Notes: a model not told the origin generated them from the letters alone. Positions 1-9,509 are shown, counted from the first letter of the stretch. The stretch: 64,000 nucleotides of DNA from Terriglobia bacterium (GCA_020072565.1 JAIQGI010000051.1:1-64000), one strand, 5' to 3'. A program made the numbers and translations.

Positions 1-463
1 CCCATAGGCGTCCGCCGCAAGCAACAGCGGCTTCCTTCAAGTGACCTTATCGGAAATGCCCCGGCAAGTTCTGGTTCCTTTGTTATCGCGGATTTCTGCG
101 CCGTGGCATTTCCGATGAAGGCTTACCACTTACCGCTCGGAATGTATGAACCGCAGCCTCTGTTTCGATGGTTGCTTCCTGGAATCACATCGGTTGTTTC
201 ACTTCTACGGTTACGGCGTATCTCAGGCAAGTGGCCGGTCGTCAGTCAACTTCCCACATACGTCGTATCTGGGGAACGTACCTGTTTACGAGTGCCCGAT
301 ATTCAGACAAGTGCTGCGGATTCAACTACCCAGGCCTGAAAGTGTGAGAGCGACTGAGCTCCCTGCCTGGATGGATTGGCGCGTACGCCAAACTTGGCCC
401 CCGCTCGCCGCAGGTGGTATTCGGCTCGACAGACGCCGGCAAACGCACACTGGGCTGCTGCGC
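1..463. other. Left edge, no gene recognised
   Basis: No reading frame here has a ribosome binding site or a recognisable protein family. The only structure seen is an 11-bp perfect inverted repeat, TCGGAAATGCC at 50-60 and its complement at 105-115. The stretch ends at the stop codon of the amidohydrolase gene on the minus strand. Confidence 0.4.
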
Positions 464-1426
464 TTACTTCCGGCCGTTGTGCCGCGCGATTTGTTCCCTG
501 CTGAGACGAAGGAACCGGGCAGCGTTGTTGTAGAGAATGTCTCGCTTCTGAGCCGGTGTCAGGAACGTGGCTGTCTCAATGGACTGGATTGCCACTTCCA
601 ATGCTTCCGGCCACACCATCTGATCCGAACCGAACATCACTCGGTTGCCGAACCCGGTTTCCACTAGGCTTCGTAGATACCTATGAAAGACCGGACGGGG
701 AATACCGAAGCTGATCACGCCAACGTCGACGTACAGCTGCGGGTGCGTCCACAGCACCGCCAGGAGGTCGTCGAGCATGGGCCATCCGGCGTGCATCAAC
801 CACATGCGCAGCCGGGGATGCCGGAGGAGTGCTTCTTCCACCACAAGCGGGCTGTGGAGTCGGGCCCGATATCCTTGGAAACCCAGGTATGGAGCGCCCG
901 GAGGCCCAGGGCCGACGTGGATCCCAACTGGGATGTCCATCTCCTCGGCCAACGCAAGGTAGGGCTCGAATTTCGCATCTCCCGGCTCGATCCCCTGGTA
1001 CTGGATAATCACCTCGCCGAGGACGGAGTACCGGCCAGCTTTGAAAAGGGCTCGCATTTCCCCTGCGGAGGGTGCTCCGGGACCTAGGTCGAAAAATAGG
1101 CCGGGAATGATCCGGTCGCCGCTGACTTTGCGCCACTCGTTTACCAAAGGACCGCTGGCTACTCCGATGACGTTCCTACGTTCCATGATCGCGAGGGTCC
1201 GGTCCATCAGCTCCTTATCCGTGAGAGGAGAATGAATCGGATGCGCGCACGTCGGATTCTTGAGAAATGCGCCGAACGCGGCTCCCCAGTTTGCGCCGTT
1301 CTCAGCGGGGGGTATCGAGAGTGGAACACAAATACTGACCGGGGGCGGCCCCTGGTCCGCCGCTCGAAAGGCATGAAGATGCATGTCGAGAATAGGTGCG
1401 GGCCGGGTCTGCGCGGATGCCTTCAT
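464..1426 (-). CDS. Amidohydrolase-2 family metal-dependent hydrolase
   Basis: A 320-residue TIM-barrel hydrolase of the amidohydrolase-2 type (PF04909-like, the family of ACMS decarboxylase and related C-C or C-O hydrolases). The N-terminal metal motif DMHLH lies at residues 14-18, a later conserved His is in LMHAGW, and an Asp is in the C-terminal MFGSDQ motif. The upstream in-frame ATG at 1477 is rejected. The ATG at 1426 follows the strong Shine-Dalgarno GGAAGGAGG with about 7 nt spacing and starts MKASAQT. No signal peptide is evident, so it is probably cytoplasmic. The gene is isolated from the Na/Pi transporter upstream by about 0.7 kb. The substrate cannot be read from sequence. Confidence 0.85.
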   Translation of the reverse strand: MKASAQTRPAPILDMHLHAFRAADQGPPPVSICVPLSIPPAENGANWGAAFGAFLKNPTCAHPIHSPLTDKELMDRTLAIMERRNVIGVASGPLVNEWRKVSGDRIIPGLFFDLGPGAPSAGEMRALFKAGRYSVLGEVIIQYQGIEPGDAKFEPYLALAEEMDIPVGIHVGPGPPGAPYLGFQGYRARLHSPLVVEEALLRHPRLRMWLMHAGWPMLDDLLAVLWTHPQLYVDVGVISFGIPRPVFHRYLRSLVETGFGNRVMFGSDQMVWPEALEVAIQSIETATFLTPAQKRDILYNNAARFLRLSREQIARHNGRK

Positions 1427-2153
1427 GCTGAGCCCTCCTTCCGGAACGGGGTGGATGTTGACCGAGAACACGGCCATCTTACCAGAAGTTGGAGCGCCGG
1501 CGGCGATTTCCCGGTGCGAATGGCTGGATATGTCGGTGGGGCGATGCCGGCCAACTCCAATTCTATCTGAGCAGAAAGTATCGTCCAGAGAATATCATCC
1601 GCACCTTCTGCCGCGAGAGTGCCAGAATCCTGTCTCTTGCAGCATCGTTTTGGGGCATGACTGCTTCGAGGGCCCGAGAGACCCCGCTGGTCGACAAAAC
1701 ACTTTCGCATGGGAAGCAGCAATGGATAGTCGGAACAAGCTGCATTCTTGGGATCAAGTCCCGTCCCTGGGGGTTAGCTCAGCTTCCGATAGTCACATGC
1801 CTGTGTTGTCGCGTAACCGGAAAAGTGACCTGATCTGGACTCCAATTCCAGGCGCTTTTCGGCGATGTTGATCCCACGCGGGCGAATAACGCGCAAACCG
1901 TACATTGGCCTGCTAGGCCCGGAGTGGAGTGATTCCGAATCAAAAACGACGTTGTCAGCGGGTCCGACATCCACGAGGGTTTGATGTTCGTCAATTTGCG
2001 GCGGGATAGCTACCTGTCAAATAGCTCCTCAGCAAATATTCGCCAATCCGCATTCAGATGACCCATAATGTCTCTGAGGATTGCCTGCACACAATCGTGG
2101 CAGGTCAGTGGTGGTGCTCGTCGGCATGGAGCAGCAGCCCCGCGCCGCCAATC
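1427..2153. other. 727-bp intergenic region, no confident feature
   Basis: Several short frames exist on both strands but none has a credible start or family. The minus-strand frames around 1774-1994 have a scrambled, relic-like look, but I cannot assign them to an insertion sequence. The amidohydrolase promoter must lie in the part next to 1427. No hairpin terminator was seen after the Na/Pi transporter stop. Confidence 0.4.
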
Positions 2154-3896
2154 TCAATTGAAGATGTTCTCATCGTACGGGGCTTTGTTGCGCTTGATCT
2201 TGCCGGGGGGCTCGACTTTGTCAGACCGCTTTTCCAGCTTGTGTTCTTTGACGAAGAAAAACGGCTCCTTCTCCACCAGGGCGATCGTCTTCGAATGCTG
2301 CACAATCTTGTTGAAGCATGTGACGTAGCGATGAAAGAAAATGCCGGACAGGGCGTCTTCCTTTTTTTCGAGGATCTTGGTCTTTTCTTTCTGCTTGATG
2401 TCGAGGCTATATGCCACGTACTGGCTGCGCATTTCCAGGATCTCCGCGGCGAGTTTGGTCGGTCGATCGTAGAACGAGGGCTCGAAGGACCGAATCGTCA
2501 GGAGCAGCATCTGGTCAGCCTTCTTGTATAGCTCGATCAGGTCCATGACCGTATCGTCAGTGAACCAGATGTTTCTGGCCATTTTCTCCCGGGTAAGTTC
2601 GGCGATACTGTCGACATGGTCGCCAATCCGTTCGAGATCCGCCGTTGCCGTCATCAAATACTGAATGATTATGGATTGCCTCCGGGAAAGCTGCCGCCCG
2701 GCGAGCGCGATCAGATAAGAATTGACGGCCTCTTTGATGGTATCCAGAGCCTCTTCGTTTTTCCGCACGTAACGGAATCGCTCCGGATTGAGATCCAGGA
2801 ACCCGCGCATCGTGTCCTGCAACATCCTGCGGGTGATCGTTGCCATGCGCTGGAGTTCTTTGAGTGCGGCCACAATGGCTTTCTCCGGCGTTTCAAGATG
2901 ACTGTCGTCCAGGTGGCTCTTTTCAGGTTCGGCCTGTTGCGACGGAAAGATCCTGGTGACGAACTCGGCATACTGGCGCGTGAATGGCATGAAGATCATC
3001 GCCGTGAGCACCTGCACTGCCGTATGGGTATTGGCAATCTGGCGCAGCAAGCTTCCCGAGGTCATCGGGATGACGCTTTCGTAGACCCTGTACATGATCA
3101 CGGCGATCGCTGCCCCGAAGACGTTGAACATCAGATGCGAGAGGGCGGCGCGCCGGGCGGAGATCGATGCCCCGATGCTGCCGATCAAAGCCGGAGCACA
3201 GGTCCCGATGTGCGCTCCTAATATCAAGGGGAAGACCTGGTCGATCGAGGTGAAAACCCGGGCCGTGCTCAGGGCGAAGAGAATACCGATGGTGGCACCG
3301 CTGCTCTGGACCAGGGCGGTGAACAGACCTGACAGCAGCAGTCCGAATAACATGCCGGTCACCGTGGCCGCATTTGTGTGTCGAAGAACGTTCTCGAAGT
3401 AGCCGGAATTCCGGAGCGGAATGACCGCGTCGCTCATGATCCGCATGCCCAGAAACAGAAGCCCGAAGCCGACTACGACAAGCCCCAGATGCCTGAGCGA
3501 TTCCCGCCTGGAAACCAGATGACACATCAGGCCGACGAATATGGCCAGGAAGCAGTAGCGATCGATGCTGAAAGAAATAATCTGCATCGACAACGTCGTC
3601 CCGACATTCGCTCCGAACATGATGCTGATCGACTGTGCGAGGTCCATCAGACCGGCGTTGGCGAAACCCACCATCATGACGGTTGTCGGTCCGCTATGAA
3701 TCAATAAACTGAGGAGAGTACCGATGCCGAGACCGGACCACCGGCTGCTGGTAAGCCTGGTAAGGAACACCCGCAGCCTGTGTCCGGCAGTCTTCTGGAA
3801 TTCGCGGCTCATCAACTCCATCCCGTAGATGAAAAGTCCGATGCCGCCTAACAATTCCGTGATCGAGAAAAAAAGCTCAGAAGCACTGAGAGCCAC
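2154..3896 (-). CDS. Na/Pi cotransporter family protein with PhoU-like tail
   Basis: A 580-residue inner-membrane protein of the NptA/Na-Pi cotransporter II family, expected to move phosphate with sodium. The first ~330 residues hold two inverted membrane repeats. The second carries the family QSS motif (QSSGAT, residues 197-202), while the equivalent site in the first repeat is degenerate (HSGPTT, 67-72). GANVGTT and a later GAHIGT are paired re-entrant-loop motifs. Residues ~340-560 form a charged helical PhoU-like domain. The start is GTG at 3896, preceded by AAAGGGGA at about 8 nt. A terminal lysine- and asparagine-rich tail follows. The degenerate first QSS could alter ion coupling; this is inference. 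Confidence 0.9.
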   Translation of the reverse strand: MALSASELFFSITELLGGIGLFIYGMELMSREFQKTAGHRLRVFLTRLTSSRWSGLGIGTLLSLLIHSGPTTVMMVGFANAGLMDLAQSISIMFGANVGTTLSMQIISFSIDRYCFLAIFVGLMCHLVSRRESLRHLGLVVVGFGLLFLGMRIMSDAVIPLRNSGYFENVLRHTNAATVTGMLFGLLLSGLFTALVQSSGATIGILFALSTARVFTSIDQVFPLILGAHIGTCAPALIGSIGASISARRAALSHLMFNVFGAAIAVIMYRVYESVIPMTSGSLLRQIANTHTAVQVLTAMIFMPFTRQYAEFVTRIFPSQQAEPEKSHLDDSHLETPEKAIVAALKELQRMATITRRMLQDTMRGFLDLNPERFRYVRKNEEALDTIKEAVNSYLIALAGRQLSRRQSIIIQYLMTATADLERIGDHVDSIAELTREKMARNIWFTDDTVMDLIELYKKADQMLLLTIRSFEPSFYDRPTKLAAEILEMRSQYVAYSLDIKQKEKTKILEKKEDALSGIFFHRYVTCFNKIVQHSKTIALVEKEPFFFVKEHKLEKRSDKVEPPGKIKRNKAPYDENIFN

Positions 3897-4080
3897 TTGC
3901 CGTCCCCTTTAGGTCCATCTCAGTACAGCGGCGCCGGGAGGCCCAGCCAGAACAGTTTCGACGCCGACTGTTGTGGCGATGGCGAACCCGCTCCCGACCT
4001 TCCATCCGCACAGGTCGGGGGGCGCATCGGGCCGCCGCCGGCCTCGCTGCGCTCCGCAGTGTTCATCTGCAGCTCGTCCA

Positions 4081-6177
4081 TCATTTTTTTTGTAGTTCGA
4101 CGAATCCTGCTTTTTCCAGTACCAGCATGAAGTTCTCGACTTCCTTGAGCGGGATGGGGTCGTACTCAGCCGAGACTCCGTTTCGAATGTCGAGGATAGA
4201 GCGTCGTCCATCGATGAAGTTCCTCACCTCGTATTCGCTCCCTTGCAGCTTGTACGCCGGGAGATCCTTGATGTCCTTCAGCGCCGCCCGGAACGCTGCA
4301 GAATCGAAATAACCCTGCATCCGGGACGTCCTCACCGGGACAATCCTGCTCAACCGGATTTCGTCGGGCGTCGGCGCCGGCTTCTGATATCTTTGCCCCT
4401 CTCTGAGAGCGCGCTGCTCATAAACCTTCTCGACATCGTCTGCCGCAATCTTCATCAAACTGTCCAAAGCCTGGACCCGCGCCTTAAGCAGGCCGTCGAG
4501 GGCCGCGTCATTCCTGATGAAGAATTTGATCGAGGCCAGCGCGTCCTTTTCCCGCACAAATCCCTGGGTGACGACATTCACGGCCTCTCTTGCCGCGTCG
4601 GCAAGGGTTGCTGCGTCCGCGTTGAGCATCATGCGCTCGGCCCGCAATTTGTCCTTGCCGACGCGCGACAGCCCGCGGTTGGCCGTTTCCGCCATCATGA
4701 CCTGCGTCTCGCGCGACCCGGCCGAGCCGAGGAAAACCGCCGCAGCCGAGGTGATGAAGGCCACGCGCTTGAGCTGGGTGGCGTCGGCCTTGTCGATGGT
4801 ATCGCCGCTGGTGTGGTACCACATGTCCGGCCATGCGATGAGCATGAGCGCGGGTACTTTCACGCCGCCGTCCAGAAAGACGACATGGTCGCTGCCGCCT
4901 GTGTACTCGCTGATATAGTAGTAGAACGGCTGCAGGGAGCCGTTGGGCGAAACGACCGGGATCTCCGACGCGCCGTATTCCCCGCATTCCTTCTGGGTCT
5001 TCCCCAGCCACTCAAACAGGGCTTCGAAAACGTCGTTCAGATACGTCGGCGAGGACCAGGTCGACCGCTCCAGGTTGAAGAAGGACCGGTTCCTGACGAT
5101 GTCCTCCCCGACCATGTCGAGGTTGATGTCGGCGAAGAAACGCTTGGTGATCTCAGGGTATTTCTGGATATAGGCTGCCGTGCCCGAGATTTCCGGAATG
5201 AACAAAAAGCGGATCGAGCGCTTCAGCGGCGGGATCTTGCCGTCGTCCACGAGCTTTTTGATCGCCCGCGCCGTCTCCAGGATGACCGCACAGCCGCTGA
5301 TGTTGTCGTTGGCACCCTGTTTGGCGAAGCCTTCGAAAAGATGAGCGGTGAAAACGAGCTCCTCATTGGGAAATTCCTTTCCCGGGATCAGAGCGGAGAC
5401 CATTTCCTCCTGGTACGGGACCATCTGCGTCCTGACGATGGCGCTCATCTCGACCTTCGAGCCCCGCTCGCACAGATCTCGGAGCTCATCGAACTGCCGC
5501 TTCGATACGACAAAGCCGAAGGTTTTTTCGTTTTCGCCGACGCGAATCGAACTCCAGCCGATTTCGTCCACATCGTAGTCGGCGTGGCTGCCGCCCCAAC
5601 CGATGAGCCCCGCGGCCCCGAATTTATCAACGGCCAGCGCTTTGGCCATCCCCGGCGAGCCGTTGACCAGGACGATTTTGCCCTTGACGTCCTTGCCGGT
5701 GTACGACTGCTCGCGATTGCCGAAGCCGACGTAAACCAGCTCGGAGGTCACATCCGCCGAGCCGCTGCCGGAGCAAAGCGAAGCCGGGACCTCCTTGAGA
5801 TCGGCGATCTTCCTCTTCTCCGGGGAGAGCAGCCACAGCTCGGCCGCCTCGGCGTCCCAGGTGCTTTTGGCGCGCGCCGGCAGCCCGATGATTTCGGAAT
5901 CGGTGATGCCGTATTCTTTAAGCTTGTTAAGGACGTATGCGGTCTCGTAATATCCTTGGACATATTCCTCGGCGCGGCGGTTGCGGTTGACGCCCGCAAG
6001 CGCGATCATGTGATGCATGGCCTCATCTCCTGAGGCCTCGTTGGCAATTTCGAGGATCAGATTAGGCGGCAGAATGGTCTCGAGGTAGCGCTGTCGGCCC
6101 GACTGGGCGAAGTCCGGCGGGGCAAGCGTGAGCGCCAGGACCAGAACGGCGGTAAGGGTCGCAATCCTCTTCTTCAT
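4081..6177 (-). CDS. Secreted M28-family metallopeptidase with PA domain
   Basis: A 698-residue exported zinc aminopeptidase of family M28. A signal peptide ends near LAPPDFAQ. A PA-type insert follows (KGKIVLVNG...GAAGLIGWGG). The metal ligands of the family are visible in order: His in TAHLFEG, Asp in GANDNISG, Glu in FIPEISG, Asp in NLDMVGE and His in GGSDHVVF. The C-terminal ~60 residues (FIDGRRSILDIR) look like a small winged-helix-like domain. The ATG at 6177 has GGGAGGAG about 7 nt upstream; the longer frame to 6360 adds an unlikely arginine- and proline-rich leader. It is divergent from the GH127 gene with only 53 bp between the starts, so both promoters are squeezed into or beyond that gap. 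Confidence 0.92.
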   Translation of the reverse strand: MKKRIATLTAVLVLALTLAPPDFAQSGRQRYLETILPPNLILEIANEASGDEAMHHMIALAGVNRNRRAEEYVQGYYETAYVLNKLKEYGITDSEIIGLPARAKSTWDAEAAELWLLSPEKRKIADLKEVPASLCSGSGSADVTSELVYVGFGNREQSYTGKDVKGKIVLVNGSPGMAKALAVDKFGAAGLIGWGGSHADYDVDEIGWSSIRVGENEKTFGFVVSKRQFDELRDLCERGSKVEMSAIVRTQMVPYQEEMVSALIPGKEFPNEELVFTAHLFEGFAKQGANDNISGCAVILETARAIKKLVDDGKIPPLKRSIRFLFIPEISGTAAYIQKYPEITKRFFADINLDMVGEDIVRNRSFFNLERSTWSSPTYLNDVFEALFEWLGKTQKECGEYGASEIPVVSPNGSLQPFYYYISEYTGGSDHVVFLDGGVKVPALMLIAWPDMWYHTSGDTIDKADATQLKRVAFITSAAAVFLGSAGSRETQVMMAETANRGLSRVGKDKLRAERMMLNADAATLADAAREAVNVVTQGFVREKDALASIKFFIRNDAALDGLLKARVQALDSLMKIAADDVEKVYEQRALREGQRYQKPAPTPDEIRLSRIVPVRTSRMQGYFDSAAFRAALKDIKDLPAYKLQGSEYEVRNFIDGRRSILDIRNGVSAEYDPIPLKEVENFMLVLEKAGFVELQKK

Positions 6178-6230
6178 GTGGGGCTCCTCCCGGAAAAAGG
6201 TGAAGCTATCATTCCATAGGATGAAACACG

Positions 6231-8381
6231 ATGAAAAGGAAAACCCGATATCGATGCCTGGCCTTGATTTTATTGACCGTGTTGGCGACACGCGCCGGAC
6301 TGGCCCAAGTGGAACAGGCGACTCCGCCCGAGGCCGACCACCCCGTAGCCAACCGCGCACCCCTGGCGGCCAGCCCGTTCATGAAACTGCCCATCGGCCG
6401 CATCACGCCGCGAGGGTGGTTGCGCAATATGCTTGAAATCGAAAGAGACGGCATGACGGGGCATTTGAAGGAGATCTCCCCCTGGCTGAAGTTCGAGACC
6501 AGCGCCTGGGCCAACAAGGAAGGCAAGGGGGAGCGCGGCTGGGAAGAACTGCCTTATTGGTTGAAGGGTTTCGCCGATCTTGGCTACGTACTGAAGGACA
6601 ACGACATCATCGCGGAGGCGCGCAAGTGGATTGAACTGGTGTTGTCTTCGCAGCGCGCCGACGGCTGGTTCGGTCCGCGCGATCTGCTCACCTCGTTGAA
6701 GAGCAAGAATGATCCAAACGGCGTGCCGGATTTGTGGCCGAACATGATCATGCTCAACGTGCTGCAGTCCTTTTATGAATATACCGGGGATAAAAGAGTG
6801 ATCCCTCTGGTGACTAACTATTTCCAGTGGGAGAACCAGTTGCCTCCCTCCGCCTTTGGCGAGGGCTACTGGCCGCAGATACGCGCCGGCGACAATATTG
6901 AGAGTGTTTACTGGCTCTACAACCGGACGGGTGAGCCCTGGCTGCTGGAACTGGCGAAGAAGATTCACGACAACATGGCGCGCTGGGACCAGGACGTGAT
7001 CAACTGGCACAACGTGAATTTTGCCCAGGGATTTCGCGAGCCGGCGATCTATTGGATGCAGGCAAAGACCGCGGACCTGCTCAACGCCCCCGAGCGCAAT
7101 TATCAAAAAGCAATGGCTATGTACGGCCAGTTCGCCGGCGGCACTTTTGTGAGCGACGAGAACAGCCGGCCCGGATATATCGATCCGCGAGGTGGTTTCG
7201 AAACCTGCGGCATCGTGGAATTCATGCATAGTTTTGAGATGCTGACCAAGATTACCGGCAATCCGCTCTGGGCCGACCGGTGCGAAGAAATCGCGCTCAA
7301 CAGTTTTCCCGTGGCGGAAACGGCCGACATGAAGGCCCTGCATTACCTCACGTGCGCGAACCAGATCCAACTCGACAGCAGCAGCAAGTCGCCTGCTGTG
7401 CAGAACAGCGGCCCGACATTTTCCTACAGCCCCTACCAGGTCTATCGCTGCTGCCAGCACAACGTCTCGCACGGGTGGCCCTACTATGCCGAGGAACTGT
7501 GGCTGGCAACACCGGACCATGGTCTCGCCGCATCGCTGTATGCAGCGTCTGAAGTCGACACTCAGGTTGGGGACGGCACGAAGATCAAGATCATCGAAGA
7601 AACCGACTATCCCTTCCGGGATATCATCCAACTCAGGCTCTCCACGCCCAAGGAGGTGGAGTTCCCATTGTACATGCGCGTGCCCCGCTGGTGCGAGAAG
7701 GCTTCGGTTCGAATCAACGGCAAAGTGACTGATGTGAAAGCATCCCCCTCGTCCTACATTCAAGTGAAACGCCATTGGGCCAATGGCGATACGGTGATGC
7801 TGCAGCTGCCCATGAAGATTTCGGTCCGCAAATGGGCGAAAAACAAGGATTCGGTGTCCGTGGACTACGGGCCGCTGAGCTTTGCTTTGAAGATTGAAGA
7901 GAAGTGGCAGAAATATGGCAAGGATGACTTGTGGCAGGAATGGGAGGTTCTCCCGGCCACGGCTTGGAACTATGGTCTGGTGCTCAACGGGCTGGATCCC
8001 GCCGGATCGTTCAAGATAGTCCGCAACGCGGGCCCGCTCGCCAGGCAGCCCTTCACTCTGGAGGGGGCGCCGCTGGCGCTGCAGGTCAGAGCGCGCAAGA
8101 TACCGGAATGGCAGCAGGAAGCGAAAACGGGCATCGTAGGGTTGCTTCCGCAGAGTCCGGTAAAATCGAATGAGCCGGTCGAACAGGTTACGCTTATCCC
8201 GATGGGCTCAGCGCGTTTGCGAATCAGCTCTTTCCCGACGATCGCGGCCGAGCCGGCGGCCCGCAAGCAGCCAAACGCCATCAGTAAAAAGCAAAAGATT
8301 AACGCAGAGGGCGCGGCTGGGGGCAGGGGGCACGGAGGGTCGGGAAATGAGGCTACCAAGGTTCTGCGGGCTCAACGTTAG
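6231..8381 (+). CDS. GH127-type glycoside hydrolase (beta-L-arabinofuranosidase-like)
   Basis: A 716-residue exported enzyme of the DUF1680/GH127 superfamily, whose characterised members remove beta-L-arabinofuranosyl units with a zinc-bound cysteine nucleophile. A signal peptide covers residues 1-25. The (alpha/alpha)6 barrel occupies roughly 50-430. The zinc/cysteine site is present: E324-x-C326 (FETCG) and C407-C408 (RCCQHN). E310 is positioned as the possible acid/base. C-terminal beta-sandwich domains follow (VPRWCEKASVRING). The last ~25 residues are low complexity and read into a dispersed repeat beginning at 8377. It belongs to a different subfamily from the other three GH127-type genes here. 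Substrate specificity is inferred from family only. Confidence 0.88.
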   Translation: MKRKTRYRCLALILLTVLATRAGLAQVEQATPPEADHPVANRAPLAASPFMKLPIGRITPRGWLRNMLEIERDGMTGHLKEISPWLKFETSAWANKEGKGERGWEELPYWLKGFADLGYVLKDNDIIAEARKWIELVLSSQRADGWFGPRDLLTSLKSKNDPNGVPDLWPNMIMLNVLQSFYEYTGDKRVIPLVTNYFQWENQLPPSAFGEGYWPQIRAGDNIESVYWLYNRTGEPWLLELAKKIHDNMARWDQDVINWHNVNFAQGFREPAIYWMQAKTADLLNAPERNYQKAMAMYGQFAGGTFVSDENSRPGYIDPRGGFETCGIVEFMHSFEMLTKITGNPLWADRCEEIALNSFPVAETADMKALHYLTCANQIQLDSSSKSPAVQNSGPTFSYSPYQVYRCCQHNVSHGWPYYAEELWLATPDHGLAASLYAASEVDTQVGDGTKIKIIEETDYPFRDIIQLRLSTPKEVEFPLYMRVPRWCEKASVRINGKVTDVKASPSSYIQVKRHWANGDTVMLQLPMKISVRKWAKNKDSVSVDYGPLSFALKIEEKWQKYGKDDLWQEWEVLPATAWNYGLVLNGLDPAGSFKIVRNAGPLARQPFTLEGAPLALQVRARKIPEWQQEAKTGIVGLLPQSPVKSNEPVEQVTLIPMGSARLRISSFPTIAAEPAARKQPNAISKKQKINAEGAAGGRGHGGSGNEATKVLRAQR

Positions 8382-8518
8382 GCTTTTGAGGATCGAGGTA
8401 GTTGTCATGCACATGGGTGCGCCCCGGCGCATGAGGTGCTGTGCCGAGAATACAGCTGCCCTCCGCGTCCTCTGCATTGAGCTGTTGAGGCATGCGGCAG
8501 TTCTCATGCGCATGGGTG
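8377..8518. repeat. Two imperfect 43-bp direct repeats in the 8382-8696 gap
   Basis: Copies at 8377-8419 and 8476-8518 match at 32 of 43 positions and share TTGAGG and CATGGGTG blocks. The first runs into GGGTGCGCCCCGGCGCATGA (8415-8434), which recurs with one mismatch at 30531-30550. The elements also form TCATGC/GCATGA dyads. The gap contains no gene; the downstream repeat-protein promoter must lie after 8520. Confidence 0.6.
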
Positions 8519-8696
8519 GCCACAATCATCAGCCTCCGCTGCAACATTTCCGCCTTCCCAGGGTTAATGTGAAATAGCATGAGGAAATCGAGGAAGAGAA
8601 ATCGTCCAGGTCCGGAACATGTCGCCATCGTGCGAAGTCTGGCGAAATTGTGAAGAAAAAACACTAACCCGACCATTGCCAGGGAGGTCGCCGGTG

Positions 8697-9275
8697 ATGT
8701 CAACGAAAGTCCATCCAGTCGCGCGTGTTGTTGTTATCGTTTTTGTGTTGTTCAGCACCCACGTCGTATTAGCCAGCCAGGGCCAGCAAACCCGGCCAAA
8801 GGCCGCTCAGCGGGCCGGCCAAGCCAGGCAGAACCGGGAGCAATTGCGAAACCGAATCATGGGCATAAAGGACGAGCCGACGGTCGATACCGCCCTGGCA
8901 AATCTGGTGAAAGAGGGCAGGATAACCCAGAACCAGGCGGTGAAGATCAAAGCCCAGTGGCAGAAGCAGCAGGGGAGAAGCCAGCTGCAGCAGACGCTCC
9001 AGGAACTCAGAGGCATACAGGATGAAGCCAAGTTTACCGAGGCATTGAACAGCTTGGTTGCGGACGGAAAGATCACCCAGAAACAGGCGGTCAAGATCAG
9101 AGAGCAGTGGCAGAACCGGCGGCAGAACGCCGGCCTTAGGCAGGTTTTCAACAATATCCGCGGCATCAAGGACGAGTCGAAGGCTGACGAAGTCCTGGCA
9201 AATCTTGTCCGCAACGGCAGCATAACTCAGGAACAGGCGGCAAGAATCAAGGAGCGCTGGAAAAAACGCCGCTGA
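8697..9275 (+). CDS. Secreted three-repeat protein, period exactly 50 residues
   Basis: A 192-residue basic protein with a signal peptide (residues 1-27, ending LASQGQ). The mature part is three copies of a ~35-residue helical hairpin at 56-90, 106-140 and 156-190, exactly 50 residues apart. Each copy begins GI(K/Q)DE, has a central LV..G.IT..QA segment and ends (I)K..W. The hairpin resembles DUF2680/SHOCT-like short helical modules by eye, an unverified guess. The ATG at 8697 follows AGGGAGG at 9 nt. The linkers are rich in Gln and Arg (QLQQTLQEL, NRRQNAG). No enzymatic motif is seen; a periplasmic binding or structural role is possible. It stands alone between unrelated genes. Confidence 0.8.
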   Translation: MSTKVHPVARVVVIVFVLFSTHVVLASQGQQTRPKAAQRAGQARQNREQLRNRIMGIKDEPTVDTALANLVKEGRITQNQAVKIKAQWQKQQGRSQLQQTLQELRGIQDEAKFTEALNSLVADGKITQKQAVKIREQWQNRRQNAGLRQVFNNIRGIKDESKADEVLANLVRNGSITQEQAARIKERWKKRR

Positions 9276-9419
9276 AGCCGAGAGAGGGAGATCTGCGACG
9301 TTCTGGGACTCACAGTGAGCGGCTCCGCGGACGGCCAGATGCTGGACGGGCTGCACTGCCTCGATAAGTGCCTAGTCGTCAAGCAGCACGGCAACAGCGA
9401 TCCGATCCCTTGCCTCGAG

Positions 9420-9509
9420 TTACTCATCACGCAGTGCCATCACAGGGTCAAGCCGGGCCGCCCGTTGCGCCGGCAGCAGGCTGGCCGCGACCCCCGACAG
9501 CGGGGCAGC
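9420..9509 (-). pseudogene. Relic of the C-terminus of an FtsX/MacB-type ABC permease
   Basis: The minus strand encodes 29 residues ending ARLDPVMALRDE before a TAA stop, preceded by GVAASLLPAQRA. This matches the invariant cytoplasmic end of the last transmembrane helix in MacB-like permeases (PARRAARxDPxxALRxE), including acidobacterial duplicated orphan permeases. A TGA lies just upstream in frame and the rest of the gene is missing, so this is a remnant. The surrounding 9276-9656 spacer otherwise holds only a hairpin at 9563-9620. Confidence 0.7.

Noticed and set aside
1764-1830. tRNA-like start GGGGGTTAGCTCAGC
   Set aside because: It resembles the 5' arm of a tRNA, but no D-loop, anticodon arm, T-arm or acceptor complement follows within 90 bases.
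1774-1994. Minus-strand frames that look like an insertion-sequence scar
   Set aside because: No transposase motif, terminal inverted repeat or target duplication was found, so only noted as an unexplained spacer.
4243-6033. A 596-codon plus-strand frame antisense to the M28 peptidase
   Set aside because: It mirrors a high-GC coding strand; the minus-strand product has a signal peptide and the full M28 metal site, whereas this frame has no recognisable domain.
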